Source of the DNA: Gyrodactylus bullatarudis
Lineage: Eukaryota > Platyhelminthes > Monogenea > Gyrodactylidea > Gyrodactylidae
Assembly (NCBI GenBank): GCA_012064415.1
Contig: SSNU01000075.1
Coordinates: 124,001 to 188,000, forward strand
DNA: 64,000 nucleotides
Reading direction: 5' to 3'
In this document: positions 9,075 to 21,084 of the stretch, one piece after another
Layout of the letters: each line of letters opens with the position of its first letter
Numbering within the stretch: position 1 is the stretch's first letter
The notes under the pieces: model-generated
The model's input: the letters and a program-made list of their open reading frames with translations, nothing else
Database searches by the model: none
Told to the model about the DNA's origin: nothing
Position numbers and translations under genes: made by a program

Positions 9075-11440
9075 TGAGTCTTATGATTAGTTAGAATTAT
9101 TCATTTGGTATAATATCAGTCTTACTAATACTTTAAAAGAAACATGTTTATATGAAAAACTTCTTTTTCCATGTGTTTTTCTTCTCTCGAAGTTTTTAGT
9201 TAGTAAGAAATGAAACATACCGAAACTTGAAGAAATATCAATCTCTTTCTTCCTTTAGGCAAACTTTTTATATTCCTTTAACAATTAATAAAAAAATTAC
9301 ATCTTTCGGTATTGTTGTTTGAAATTTTCTTTTCTCTTGAGAAATTCATTTTGTGAATAAAATGTTCAAGAATTTGAAATACACACCATAAAAATAAACC
9401 ACACGTTAAGATTATCATAATGATTCTTATTGATTAAAGCCTTAATTTATTGAAGCTTGTTTATTTAGTTAAGATGCCTTAAATTAGTTTCAGTCTGAAA
9501 AGTGGAAGATCAGACACTCATCTTGTCCCTTTTTATTGAAAAAATATATCGAGTAAATATTTCTAAAACATGTAAATAGATTTTAATGAAAGTATGCCAT
9601 TCACACAGATTTTTTTCACTTAATTTATTCAATTAATTGAATAAAAAGAGTAAAAATATTAATTGTAACTGAGCAATGAATCGCAAATATTCATACAATG
9701 CTTCAAGATGATTGGTTAGATTTCCTCTTATTTTTTAAATAAAAATGTATAATGTTTTAGTAAATATATATGTAAAGTTGTTCTGGAAATAGTCTTCGCA
9801 TATGCTCAAACCAAGAAACTATTCATTCTTCAACAGAACTGAAGGTAAAAACATATAAATAAGGAATTAAATTAAAGACTAAGAAATTTTGAGATCTGAA
9901 GATCCATTATTAAAAATTTTGGAGACCTTCAAAATTGTGAGAAATATTGATCTGGTGACAAGGACAATAACAAAAAGATTTTTTTAGAGAAATCAAAAGA
10001 CCATCAGAAATTGTGTTAATTAATGACAAAATTCATCAAAAAGATTTTCTCATTAAATTTTTAGAGCAAATTTTCAGAATCACTAATTTTATTCAAGTAT
10101 ATAAAATATGAGCAAGAAGGTAGATTTTAAGATCACTTTTGAAATTTGCTGAGTTGAAGAATTAAAAAAGGGTTTGATTGTGAGCACTTAAACAATCATT
10201 TCATCTGATTTTAAAAGAACTAGAGTTTTAGAAAGTCTCTGACGTGTTTCTGAATCATCAAATTTTCACAGGATAGTCTTATCTTTTAGGTATCTGTTTC
10301 AAGATAGAGTTAAGGATAAATCTGCTTCTATATAAAACTTTATTTTTTTAAAATGGGATTAATTTTGATTGATTGATCACTGATCAATTGATAAACTTAT
10401 TTTTAAAAACCTTTTCATTTTCTATTCGGGAATTTATAAGAAATCTTAATATTTTTGTTAGACAAAAATAAAAGTACCATTTATTCTGTATACAATGTCA
10501 CATATCAAAAGACTTTTTTTCATTTGTATGCAATTTCATCTATCCCAACTCAGGATTACTAAGATGACAACTCAAAAAGCAACTCTTTTTCTTGAGATAA
10601 ATAGTTAAATTATTGAACGTAATCAATACTCCCATGAGAAAATAATATTACTGAATTATTTAGTATTTATTTAAATAAAAGTATCTCAAATTTCCTCGTT
10701 AAAGTTAGCTCAGGCTAAATTTCCAAGAGTTAGAATCATTTACGTGATGTATTAAAATTCTCAGACAAAATTAATAAATTATTGTAGAAAATTGTGTTCG
10801 ATTCAGACATAAGTAAGTGCTGAAATATATTAGGGAGTTAGGAAAAATAGAATATAAAAACAATAAAAATATTACATTGAGAAGACTCTTATCTATAAAA
10901 GAGACGATGCAAGACTCATAAATGAAAACTACTCTTTAGATTTAAGTAAAAACCTCTTTGATTCTTGATTTGTATTAACTGATTTATTAGAAGATCCTTT
11001 GATATAAGACTTACAGATTTCAAAATTTAGATTCGAGTAATACTACTAGTCGGACTAATTTGTTTATAAATGGAAAAATATTAGGAAAAATATTGTCTAT
11101 TTGGAGAAAACAATTAACAGACTGTCTGATTTTTATTTCAATCTGTAGGAGTCAGGCAAAAAATATCAAGTAAATGAAATACATAATCTTATTTACATTA
11201 TAATAATTGATTAAAACATGACAGTCATATACAGTTAGTAAATCTACAGTAAGCTACAGTTTGAGAAGGATCTCAATTTATTAGATGAATTTTTAGCGTA
11301 CAATTATTTCTAATTAAATTATTAAACAAAGATTTTTAAAGTTATCAATTTAAATTAAATTTCTTTAGACATTGTTCGCTTTTTATTTGAAAAAATTAGT
11401 ATATTCAAGAGGGGTCGCATGTTAAACATTGACAGGTTCT
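9075..11440. other. Gene-free AT-rich sequence
   Basis: No coding frame or recognisable repeat was found in this stretch. Confidence 0.4.
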
Positions 11441-11450
11441 CATCCCTAAT

Positions 11451-11650
11451 AGTAAAAATATTTCTATTGAAACATCTTATTTCTATTGAAACACGAATAT
11501 TTAGCCCCTAATTAAGTATTATCTCGACCAATCAGAATGCAGCAAGTGATTTCTATACATTTAGATAGGTGGACATAAATAATACTTAATTAGGGGGTAA
11601 ATATTCGTGTTTCAATAAAAATAAGATGTTTCAATAGAAATATTTTTACT
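11451..11650. mobile_element. 200-bp MITE with 71-bp terminal inverted repeats
   Basis: Positions 11451-11521 and 11580-11650 are near-identical reverse complements beginning AGTAAAAATATTTCTATTG, with a 58-bp non-coding centre. Inside the arm the unit TTTCTATTGAAACA occurs twice in tandem. No unambiguous target duplication is visible, so the superfamily is open. Confidence 0.8.
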
Positions 11651-12454
11651 GTAACTTTGTTCTTTGATTTATCACTAAATTTTTTTAGATCAATTTGTGA
11701 TTTTTACTTACATTGAAATCTTGTACAATAAGTAATACTCATTGAGTATATAATTGAGCAATCAGAGCGAATCCTGTATTCAGAAATGGATTTTTAATAA
11801 CTTAACTTGAACTTTTTTTTTGTTAGACAATATTTAATTAAAACTAATTATATACAAAATAAATTAAAATAGAGAGGTTCTGTACAAGGATATACAAAAT
11901 AAATTCAATGTTATCTGGATAAGTTGGCAATAAATAAATTCAATTTCCGAAAAAAGGTTTCATAAAAGAAATTAAAAAAATAACATAATGACTAAATAAG
12001 CCCTTCAAGAAATTTCATTAAATCATTCTGAACTTAGTTCTTGTTTTTTATTGATGACTTATGATATTTTACCGAAGTTCTATTTTGAGCCAAGAAAAAG
12101 CTAAAGACGTAATATTTTAAAATCCATCGAGGAACGTATTTTTTAATACAAATTAGTGTGATAAGTTTACTTTTAAGTTAAAATACTTTTCGTAATTTTA
12201 TTTTTTTTAAATCAAAAGCCTAATTAACTAGTTTTCAAGGTGAATGATTATTTAAATCAACTTTTTATTTTTAATGAATCTAATCAAATTTGTATATTGT
12301 AATGATAGGTTTATTCGGAAGTCTGTCATTAAATGTCTAGACTCTAGACTTGCTTGAAATCTTCTCACTTTGTGATGAGAAATTTGGTCTTGGGAACAGC
12401 AATTTTTGACTTTTTTTAGCTCAATAATATTGAGTCAATATCCAGTGGATATAA

Positions 12455-13433
12455 CAGTCGTTTTACGAAATTAGTGGAAATTAATGATGTATAGAACGTA
12501 AGGTCTTACTGATATTTTAGATTTAGATACAAAAGAGGTGAAAATATTGTATGAAAGGAAAAATATTTTCGATGATGGTTCTTTATTACGAAAAATTATC
12601 TACTCTCTCAAAAATATCAAATATCGGATTTTATTGCTCTTTAATGTAATTATTAATTGGTTTTTATGCTTTTCATTAAATCATATTGTATTCTGGAAAA
12701 AAACTCTTTTGGAATAAAAATTAAATACAATCATCAATCAAAAGTGAGACTGAGCGAGATAACATTTCATGAAACTAGGGTATGCAAAGCATTCAATGCA
12801 TTTTACAGTCATTTTACGAATTTAGTGGACAATTTTTCGATATTAGAGGAATCGTTGATAAAATTAGTGGACAAGCTCCCAAAATAAGAATAATTGAAGG
12901 TATAATTATAATTATCAAATGAGTACATTTTCTCGAATTTAGTGGAATTCTTAAACAAAATTACTGGAGAGTTTTACAATATTAAGAGAATGAGATAATT
13001 GCAGGTTAGGATCAATTCGAATATAGTGGAGAGTTTATCAAAATGGAGGGACATTATTTCGACTTTAGTGGACAGTTTTTCGAACATAATGTTGAAATTC
13101 CTACAGCTAGAATGGAAAAAAAATTCACTCCGTATCATGAGAGTAAATTGAAATATTTGAGAAAAACCTTGAGGAAAGAACCATTAAAAAATAAATTTAA
13201 TATTTTCGGTGTTATAAATCATCTATTTATTACAAAAATGATTCCACTAATAACGTTAGGCTTCTTGACTAATTTCGAAAAATCATTCCACTAAATTCGA
13301 GAAAATGTAAACTAATTTTGATAAACATTATTGATAATTACACCTTCAATTATTCTTATTTTGGGAACTTGTTCACTAATTTTGTCAACGATTCCTCTAA
13401 TATTCTCCACTAATTTCGTAAAATATATCTTTC
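12455..13433. repeat. Degenerate foldback element with arrays of ATTAGTGGA-type motifs (family D)
   Basis: About 12809-12950 and 13282-13433 are imperfect reverse complements. CAGTCGTTTTACGAAATTAG at about 12456 and CAGTCATTTTACGAATTTAG at about 12807 are related ends, similar to those of the 7161-7751 element. The motif AATTTAGTGGA and variants recur many times (12470, 12818, 12857, 12938, 13022, 13065 and, inverted, after 13285). The ORFs at 12657 and 13043 run through these arrays and are not credible genes. Confidence 0.65.
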
Positions 13434-13917
13434 AAATTAGACCATAAAAAATGTTACCAATCAGAAAATATTTTCTGTAATATGGATTTGAGCAAATAAA
13501 GAGTACTTGTAGGTGTAAGCGATTTAATATTTTTTTCGAATATTACTGCACTGCTTTCGCTAATTTAAAAGCAAAAACCATTCGTATTCAAAGTCGAAGA
13601 TTTTACTAAAATACAGTATCTAGACAAAATATCAGGTTTTGTTATAGTCTCTGGGTTGAAGATTAAATCTTTTGTTGAAAAGCAGACATTTTTACTTTGT
13701 TTCCATCAAATTATCGTCTTAAACATCAAATTTAATATCTAGTGAAAAAATACGTCAACATTTACAGACATTCATTTTTGTTTTGAAAAAAAGGTACTAA
13801 ATATTTCAGATATATGATAAAGTTTTTTTTTATTTTAATCAAAATCACTGTCTAGATATTGGGTTTTATAATTTTATTTTGAATCTCCTTTGAGTCCCAA
13901 AAAAGTAAATTCATGTT

Positions 13918-14364
13918 CAATAGGCTAGGGTGAAATTTTTAACCTCATATTAGGACCAACTTTTCTGATAGAACTATCAATTCTAAGCATTATTTTGTAT
14001 TGAAGAATGTGTCGAAAATGATTCTCCATTATGTCATTCGGTTTTAAAAATCCAAAAATTTTTAAACCGCCGCTCAATTTTCAATGAATTTTTACTACAC
14101 AATCACTAAAATCCGGAATATCTTGGCCATTTAATGGATTTCTCAAGTTTTATCTTCAAAAATAGTAATCTTATCAACAAAAGGGGCTTCATGGTTTATT
14201 TCGATATTTTATCATGTCCGTGGGATATTATGCGAAAAATGGGCAATGACATAATGTAGAATGACTTTCACGCTTTAAAAATATACTAAACATGAGCTGA
14301 GTGCTGAATTTTATCAGAAAAGTAAGTCCTCTCGTGAGTTGTTCGGAGAAAAAAAAATTTCACC
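13918..14364. mobile_element. About 440-bp MITE-like repeat (family E), copy 1
   Basis: It starts CAATAGGCTAGGGTGAAATT and ends AAATTTCACC. It is alignable along its length with 33088-33510, including the segments AGGACCAACTTTTCTGATAG, GGCAATGACATAATG and CTCTCGTGAGTTGTT. The full right end, as seen in the other copy, is the inverse of this copy's left end, giving terminal inverted repeats of about 20 bp. Non-coding. Confidence 0.7.
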
Positions 14365-14369
14365 TGAAA

Positions 14370-14860
14370 TTTGGAGAAAACATTGTTTACTTTTTATTTG
14401 TAAGAGAATTGTTAGTCTCTTGAAATTTTTAAAACTTTATCTCTTAACAGTCATGTGCCACACATGTAAAGATGAGAAGTTTTTATCACAATAAATTTAG
14501 TATTATAAATTATAATTTATAATAATTTTTCGTTTACATATTTTAGCTTCTTACATTTGAACAAAGATATTTTCCAACTTCATCAAACATTTTTGCGAGA
14601 TAGATTCTAAACTTATTTGAGTGACGCTTTATTTCCTCGGGTCTCATAAGACTCTACACCAGTTAACATATAAATGTTACAGTTTTTTTACTTGAATCGC
14701 TAAGTTGTATCATTTATCATTTTGTAAGTCTTCATTTACGCAAGAATAATTTAAATCTTTTATTCTCAAAATAATTTATTGCGAGATTTTTCTCTCGAAT
14801 GTTAAATCTAAAATTTATCTAAAACAAAAAGAATATTTCCGAATCAGTGAAAAATGATCT
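14370..14860. other. Gene-free sequence
   Basis: AT-rich sequence with no supported gene. Confidence 0.4.
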
Positions 14861-14868
14861 AAAATTAG

Positions 14869-14975
14869 TTTTATAATAAAATTTATTAAAACTTAGGTCA
14901 ATATTAGAAACGTTTGGATGACCATGGCTGAGAATTCTAATATTGACCTAAGTTTTAATAAATTTTATTATAAAA
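14869..14975. repeat. Perfect 38-bp inverted repeat around a Penelope-type terminal fragment
   Basis: Positions 14869-14906 and 14938-14975 are exact reverse complements. The 31-bp centre (GAAACGTTTGGATGACC...) is the segment that follows the hammerhead-like motif in the copy at 1187-1230. The right arm plus centre match 1187-1256 closely. It is a minimal solo element end converted into a palindrome. Confidence 0.8.
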
Positions 14976-15710
14976 AGAATATTTTATTTTTGATTCAACT
15001 GAGTGCCTAGTCCTATTTTGTTACTGTAGATTAGACATGAATGAAATTTTAAAGTCGGATTTTTTTTCTAGTTCAATATCTTGCTCAGACTGATCGTGAA
15101 TAATTGCTAACTTTGTTATTAGAAAGGGTTGATTGGATTAAAGGGAATCATTAGAATCAGAAAAAAATACTGACAAATTTGGATCTTATTACCGCTTTAG
15201 ATTGTAGAAATAATTTATTGGGAAAATAGTTATTAATCTTTAGAATGCTGAATGAAAACTTTTCACAATTAGGGTAATGTGATCGTTCAGTCGTTTTGAA
15301 GTCAGACCAGTCGTTGTTTTTCACATCTATTATTATCTCTTTTTACAGAATTTAATTCAACTGAATTTACTCAAATTTATTTGGAAAATCCTTATGACAT
15401 TTGGAAATACATTTGTCAAATTAATTTTATTACATGACAAGAAATAAATGTCAATTCTTTCTGAATAATAATAACACCAAAAATCGTCATATGCTTAAAA
15501 TAACAAAATGCTTATTTATGTATTAATTTTAATGGACCGAAATCTTTGAAAAATTTTAATTTGGTTTATTGGGAAGATAGCGATATATATCTACGTCGAT
15601 TCAACTAATTGAAATTCATTTTAGTCTCGATATTTACAGATTATGACACATATCCAGGCATCGTTTATTTTAGCAAAAGATAGAATTATATTTAAATGTT
15701 AAAATATAAA

Positions 15711-16210
15711 GCTAGTTAATGAAGATGGGAATTTATGATGTTTACATTTTTTTTCACCAGCTAATCGAATTTGATCAAAATTTTTTGGAATCTAGATCAT
15801 GAGGCCCTCTTTCAGAATACAGAGAAGAAAACTTTAGAAAAAAATCAATTTTTAAGGAAAATACGACAGATCAAAAGTTGATTTCTAGGATCACAATTAT
15901 TCAAAGAAATAAAATATGCTGAATCTAATTGTGATCCTAGAAATCAACTTTTGATCGCTCTCTCACATTGAAATCAGCAAAAATTTTCAACTCAAAATTC
16001 AAAAAAATGGGAATTTGGCGCTACTTCAAGATTTCAAATCTGTCGTATTTTCCTTAAAAATTGATTTTTTTCTAAAGTTTTCTTCTCTGTATTCTGAAAG
16101 AGGGCCTCATGATCTAGATTCCAAAAAATTTTGATCAAATTCGATTAGCTGGTGAAAAAATGAGAATTTTATAAAAATCATAAATTCTTTTCTTCATATT
16201 AACTAGGTGT
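15711..16210. repeat. Nested foldback element (family B)
   Basis: Outer arms at about 15755-15868 and 16040-16160 and inner arms at about 15869-15900 and 15926-15956 form two nested palindromes. The termini are GCTAGTTAATGAAGATGGGAAT and its inverse (about 16190-16208). The segment between 15957 and 16040 has no partner. No ORF. Related sequences lie at 19795-20478, 24830-25090 and 34270-34365. Confidence 0.75.
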
Positions 16211-16214
16211 AGTT

Positions 16215-19200
16215 AGGCATCAAGTTCAACGATCATACATATTAATACCAATAAATATAAATTTTAGGATATTTCTATGAAACTTCGTTCAAAAAATTCA
16301 TAAATAGATTCAGTTTTTTTTCTGACTCTAATCGAATCAACTCTCCACATACATGTTTTTTTATTTTATTCAGGTATTTTAAGTACTCTCTCTTATTACA
16401 ATTTTTCTCAAAATTTCTCAAAATTATAAAAATCCAATTTTTTTGCGAAATAGAAGATTATTATACCTGAATATAACTTTATATATAGAGGATGAGGTGG
16501 GTAAGCATGAAAACGCAGAAATTACATTAAAGCGCAAAATAACCGGTTGAAAATGACAAAAATCGAGTCTACCCATTAGAAGGTGAAACATAAAAATTTG
16601 ACTTTGATCCTGAAATTTTTGTATTATCCTTGGATCTTTTTCACCAGAAAGAATACTGATTCGGTTCCAAATTTAATCAAGTTTCTAAAACTGTGATTGA
16701 AAATTATATAACTATAGAAGTGATCGATAAAATCAAGATGAAACGAGATCCAATCTTCGGTGTGTTGAACTGAAAATGAAAAAAGCTGATATTTTTAAGA
16801 AAAAATCGATTTCTCAGAAAATTTAAGAATCTATCAAGACTTATTGCTTGATTACTTGGTGAAAATTTCATTAGGATCCGATCAGATCGAAAAAATTAAA
16901 AAAGGATCAAAATTTTTGATGATCAGAAGAAAAAAGGAGGGTCACAAAATCTGATTTCATATTTTGCATGCATTTCTCACTGAAAAACTGTTATTAGATT
17001 TGAATTCTGCGTAAAATTTTGATCATGAAATTAATCTGAAAATAAGCATAAAAAGGGATTGGTTGAAAAAAACCACGAAATCTCCAAAAATTTTCAATTT
17101 ATACGAATTTTTTAGTTATCGTGGAATTTTTGGTGATATTACAAAAACGTAAACATAAAAATGAGAGGTTTTTGTATTTCAGTAAGGAATAATAATTCAT
17201 CAACAGCAAATATTTTATCTTGAAATTCTCTGAAAATAATAAGTATTTCTTTTGTTGATTCAACAAATTATTTTAATCAAAGCTTGTCCTGTCGTAAAAT
17301 CAAACAGAGGATTAAATTCAATTCAAACTATGATTATTTTCTTCTGTCAATTTTCCAATGTGTTACTCTGATATTTTAATCAAATAATACAGTCTGGATC
17401 ACAAATAAGATATTTATTAATCCATAAGAATTGGAATTTTAAATTTACCTGTATCATTGAAAGATAATAGTTTCTGTTAAAATTAGTTCATATTTGTACT
17501 AAAGGGAACGATCACCTAAGAAAGACACATCGATAACAAGAAATCTTACTCAGGAAGGGCATGAGGTTTTAATTTTATACAAAAACCCAATCGATGACAA
17601 TACAGACGTTTGGATGAAGAAGGAATTCTTCATTATCTTATATAAACCAAACTTATGTATTCAAAAGAATTATTCCTTCAAAAAGTAGATAGATTATAAT
17701 TATTTTTACCCTTGATTAACTAATCATTATGAAATGCCCATAGATGGGATTATTGTCTGAATCGGTTTATTCAGCCGTTCTCTGCAATACTATCGCGTTA
17801 TAATCATCTCATTATAAATTATAAAAACAATATAATTATTTATTCATGAAATTATTCGGTAACAATTTTAATGATGCAGTTATTTCGAAGATTTGATGAT
17901 CCATTGTTGAACAATATGAGGTTAACATTTAAATAAGGATCGCAATGATTTTAAATGAAATCTGCTATCAATTATGGTCCATCATGAAAACAAAACTCTT
18001 TATTTTTTGAATTCTAACTTTTCTTCGTCTAAGAGTTCAATCTCTCCTCAGTCTTAGTTTTAATTGTCTGATAAATTCTGTTTACAATCCTTATTAAGAA
18101 GAAAATATCATTTTAATGAGCACCTCAATCATTGAAAGAAAAATAATTTTTGAGCAAAATAAAGAATTTTTAGTCTCATGCACTACATTTATGACATATG
18201 ATAATTTCAAAATCCTTTTTGATGATAATTATGTCATCAGATAAGTCTGAGATGAGACAAACAAAATCTTGTAAATTCTAAATAATATTAGACGTTTTTT
18301 TTGTAATTTCACCCAGGTCTAACGTGCAATATCAAAGAACTTAAAATATCCTTTAAAATATGAGAATTATTTATTCAATTTTTACCTTGGGACAATTTCT
18401 CGATAATTTGAATGAAACAGGCAAGGGTCGTTGGAAAATGCATCCGAGTTTAAATTCTGAATTTTTAAGACTTGCTACTAATACTAAAATCAGAGAGAAG
18501 ATAAAGAGACTATTCATTCTAAATACCATCAAAGAAATATCATAGATGCCTGCCAGGTATGAAAAGTTAAAATACAGAACATTGTATAAAACCATTCAGT
18601 AATGATAGAAACATTAAACTATCAGAGAGCGATAAAATCCTTTTATGATTCAATGTAATGACAGGTATCAGAAAGTAATTAATAAAAAATACCTTCTTTA
18701 CTTTTGAAGAAATTCACTCCTTCATTAAATGTTTTACTTAACTTGATAGCTTCTTTGAAGTTATTTGATACTTTCAATGATTCTAAAGAATTCTGACATA
18801 TTGTTATAAAGTATTAGAAAATCATAATTAAATAAATATTAAATATTAAAAAATTATGTAAAATGATACTAAATACAGTCAATATGTATGAGGGAATGAA
18901 ATATTCCTTCGAATACACCATTTCATTCCACTATTTCGAGAAGCTTCGTCTAAATTGTCATTTCACTATTCTCTTGATTATATGATTTTGGTGTGAATAG
19001 AAATAAATAAATTTCTTTCAATCATGAAATCAAGATAAAAATAATTTAGAAATATGAAAGTTACTATCAAGTTTTAAATTTATGTGCAAAAATTTGAATT
19101 ATATTTACAAGCTAATGTATTTCAAGATTAAGACGATTATTAATTACTTATAAATTAATTAATAAAGTTCTCTCAATCGATTGAAATAAAGGATCAACTT

Positions 19201-19790
19201 AGCGTCGTTAGACAACATCTTTATGTGTGATCAAATGATTTATCTACAAAATTTATCGAATAAAATCAGTAAAATATTTCATGAATAACCCATTAATAAC
19301 AAATCATATGTATCCTATGGTCCATCCTTGGTAGAATTAATAGAACAAAAGGAGATACACTTTTATTTATTTTTAGTATTTGTTAGTTGGGGTTAGAGAA
19401 ATGCACTTGTTTCGATTTGTTTATATGAATGGCACTAAGGAGATATTGATAAAATACTTTTTTGTTATTCCAATAACTGATTATGAATACATTCAAATAG
19501 GGGTGAAAATGATTTGAACTAGATCACATTTTTGAAAATGTAATCCTAAGGTCATGTAGATCTGAAAAGTACTTTTATTCTTTCTTATATTTCCAAGTAT
19601 GGATAAGATATTTTATAGGATTTTCTACTATACAAAGAATTCCCATTGAATAAAAGAGTATGAATTACCAAATGAAAAGTATATATCACCAAAGTTCAAA
19701 GACAAAGTACAAAGTTGATTCAATTATAATAATTCCACTCCCATATTTCTAAAGCTCCATAATGATGTGCTAATTGAAACCATTTAATAT
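16215..19790. other. Gene-free sequence, no upstream receptor exons identified
   Basis: AT-rich sequence. A short frame at 18360-18545 ends with a stop and has plausible codon use, but there is no family match or splice partner. Earlier exons of the receptor at 21085-23370 were looked for here and not found. Confidence 0.4.
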
Positions 19791-19794
19791 AAAG

Positions 19795-20478
19795 TTGGGT
19801 GATATGAAGTTGGGAATCTATGATTTTTACAGAAATATCGATTTTTTCATCAGGAATTCCAATGTTTTTAAAGATTTTTTGGAATCCTACTCATGCGGCC
19901 CATTTTTACCAGTTGAAGAAAAAAATTATTTTTATGAAAAATATGGTCATATTTCAAATTTCAATTTGGCGCCAAAATCCCATTTTTCCGAACTTAGAAC
20001 CGAAAATTTTTATTGATTTGAAAGTTGTTGGTTGATCAAAAAAGGTTTTTTAAGGATCAAGATTAGACAAGAAAGCTGACTAGCACCGTCAAATCACCGA
20101 CAGTTACCCCCCAGAGATTTCGAATTATCGAAATTTCATTGATTTTCAAGTAGTGAAAATGATCAAAAAATCGAATTTCAGCTCCCAAACGATAAGGCTA
20201 TGCATCAGACAAGATTCAGTTGAATTAATTTTCTTGTCTAATCCTGATCTTGAAAAAACTCTTTTGATCACCCTAAGACTTTTAAATCAATAAAATTTTT
20301 CAAAAATATGGGATTTTGGCGACAAATTTTAATACTGTTTTTTCAGAATTTTTTTCTTCAAATGGTAAAAGGGGTAACATGAGTAGGATTCCAAATTTTT
20401 TAAAATATATTCGAATTCTTGATGAAAAAACCGAGATTTCTGTAAAAACCATGGATTCTAAACTTCATATCAATTAGC
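19795..20478. repeat. Foldback element (family B)
   Basis: Both ends match the family (GATATGAAGTTGGGAATC left, inverse at about 20455-20477). Inner arms AGGATCAAGATTAGACAAG (about 20052-20071) and its inverse (about 20230-20253) are clear. The centre, about 20075-20228, is unpaired. The two overlapping plus-strand frames here are artefacts of the arm. Confidence 0.7.
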
Positions 20479-21084
20479 TTTAGATGAAAATTAATTTTTT
20501 TTAAACGAATTTCTTGAAAATAAAAATTCAATTATTTAATCACCTGATTAGATAAATGACAACTTTTGGACCGAATAGAGCTAAGACAGATTAATTTTTA
20601 ACTAAAAAAATTTGTGTTTAATTGTTACATCAGATAACATCATCAATGGGATTGTAACTTGCATGTGCTTGTCAATCTTGAAAAAAATTTTTATGAAATA
20701 TTTTGAAAGCTGAATCAAAACTCTATAAATTTTTTTGTGGAAAATAATGCCGAGCTTCTTCTAAAATATTTTCTGATGATGAAGATACCTTCATGAGGAA
20801 TTAAAAGTCGAGTGAATATTTAGTGATTAAGCTTATATTTCACCGGATCTCATCAGACTATTACACCGGCTTGATATTTATATTTAATTTCTGAGCATAT
20901 GCAATTTCTATAATTTTTTGTTGATGTTCCTAGTTATCTTCAGATCATAAATAAATTGGAAAATTTAATAATTAAAAGTTTATTTAGCTGTAAGTAAATC
21001 ATCCCCATCTTAAAACTAGCTTGATATAACCCTGAAGAAAATAAGTATGACTAAATTATTAATGCATATAAATTTTTATAACAG

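Noticed and set aside
12657..13294. ORFs of 76 and 83 codons
   Set aside because: They run through the repeated AATTTAGTGGA arrays and part of a foldback arm; no coding signature.
18360..18545. Possible terminal exon (61 codons)
   Set aside because: Codon use looks reasonable but no acceptor, partner exon or family could be identified, and the opposite strand is equally open.
19774..20035. Two overlapping plus-strand ORFs
   Set aside because: Both translate the arm of a family B foldback element in different frames.
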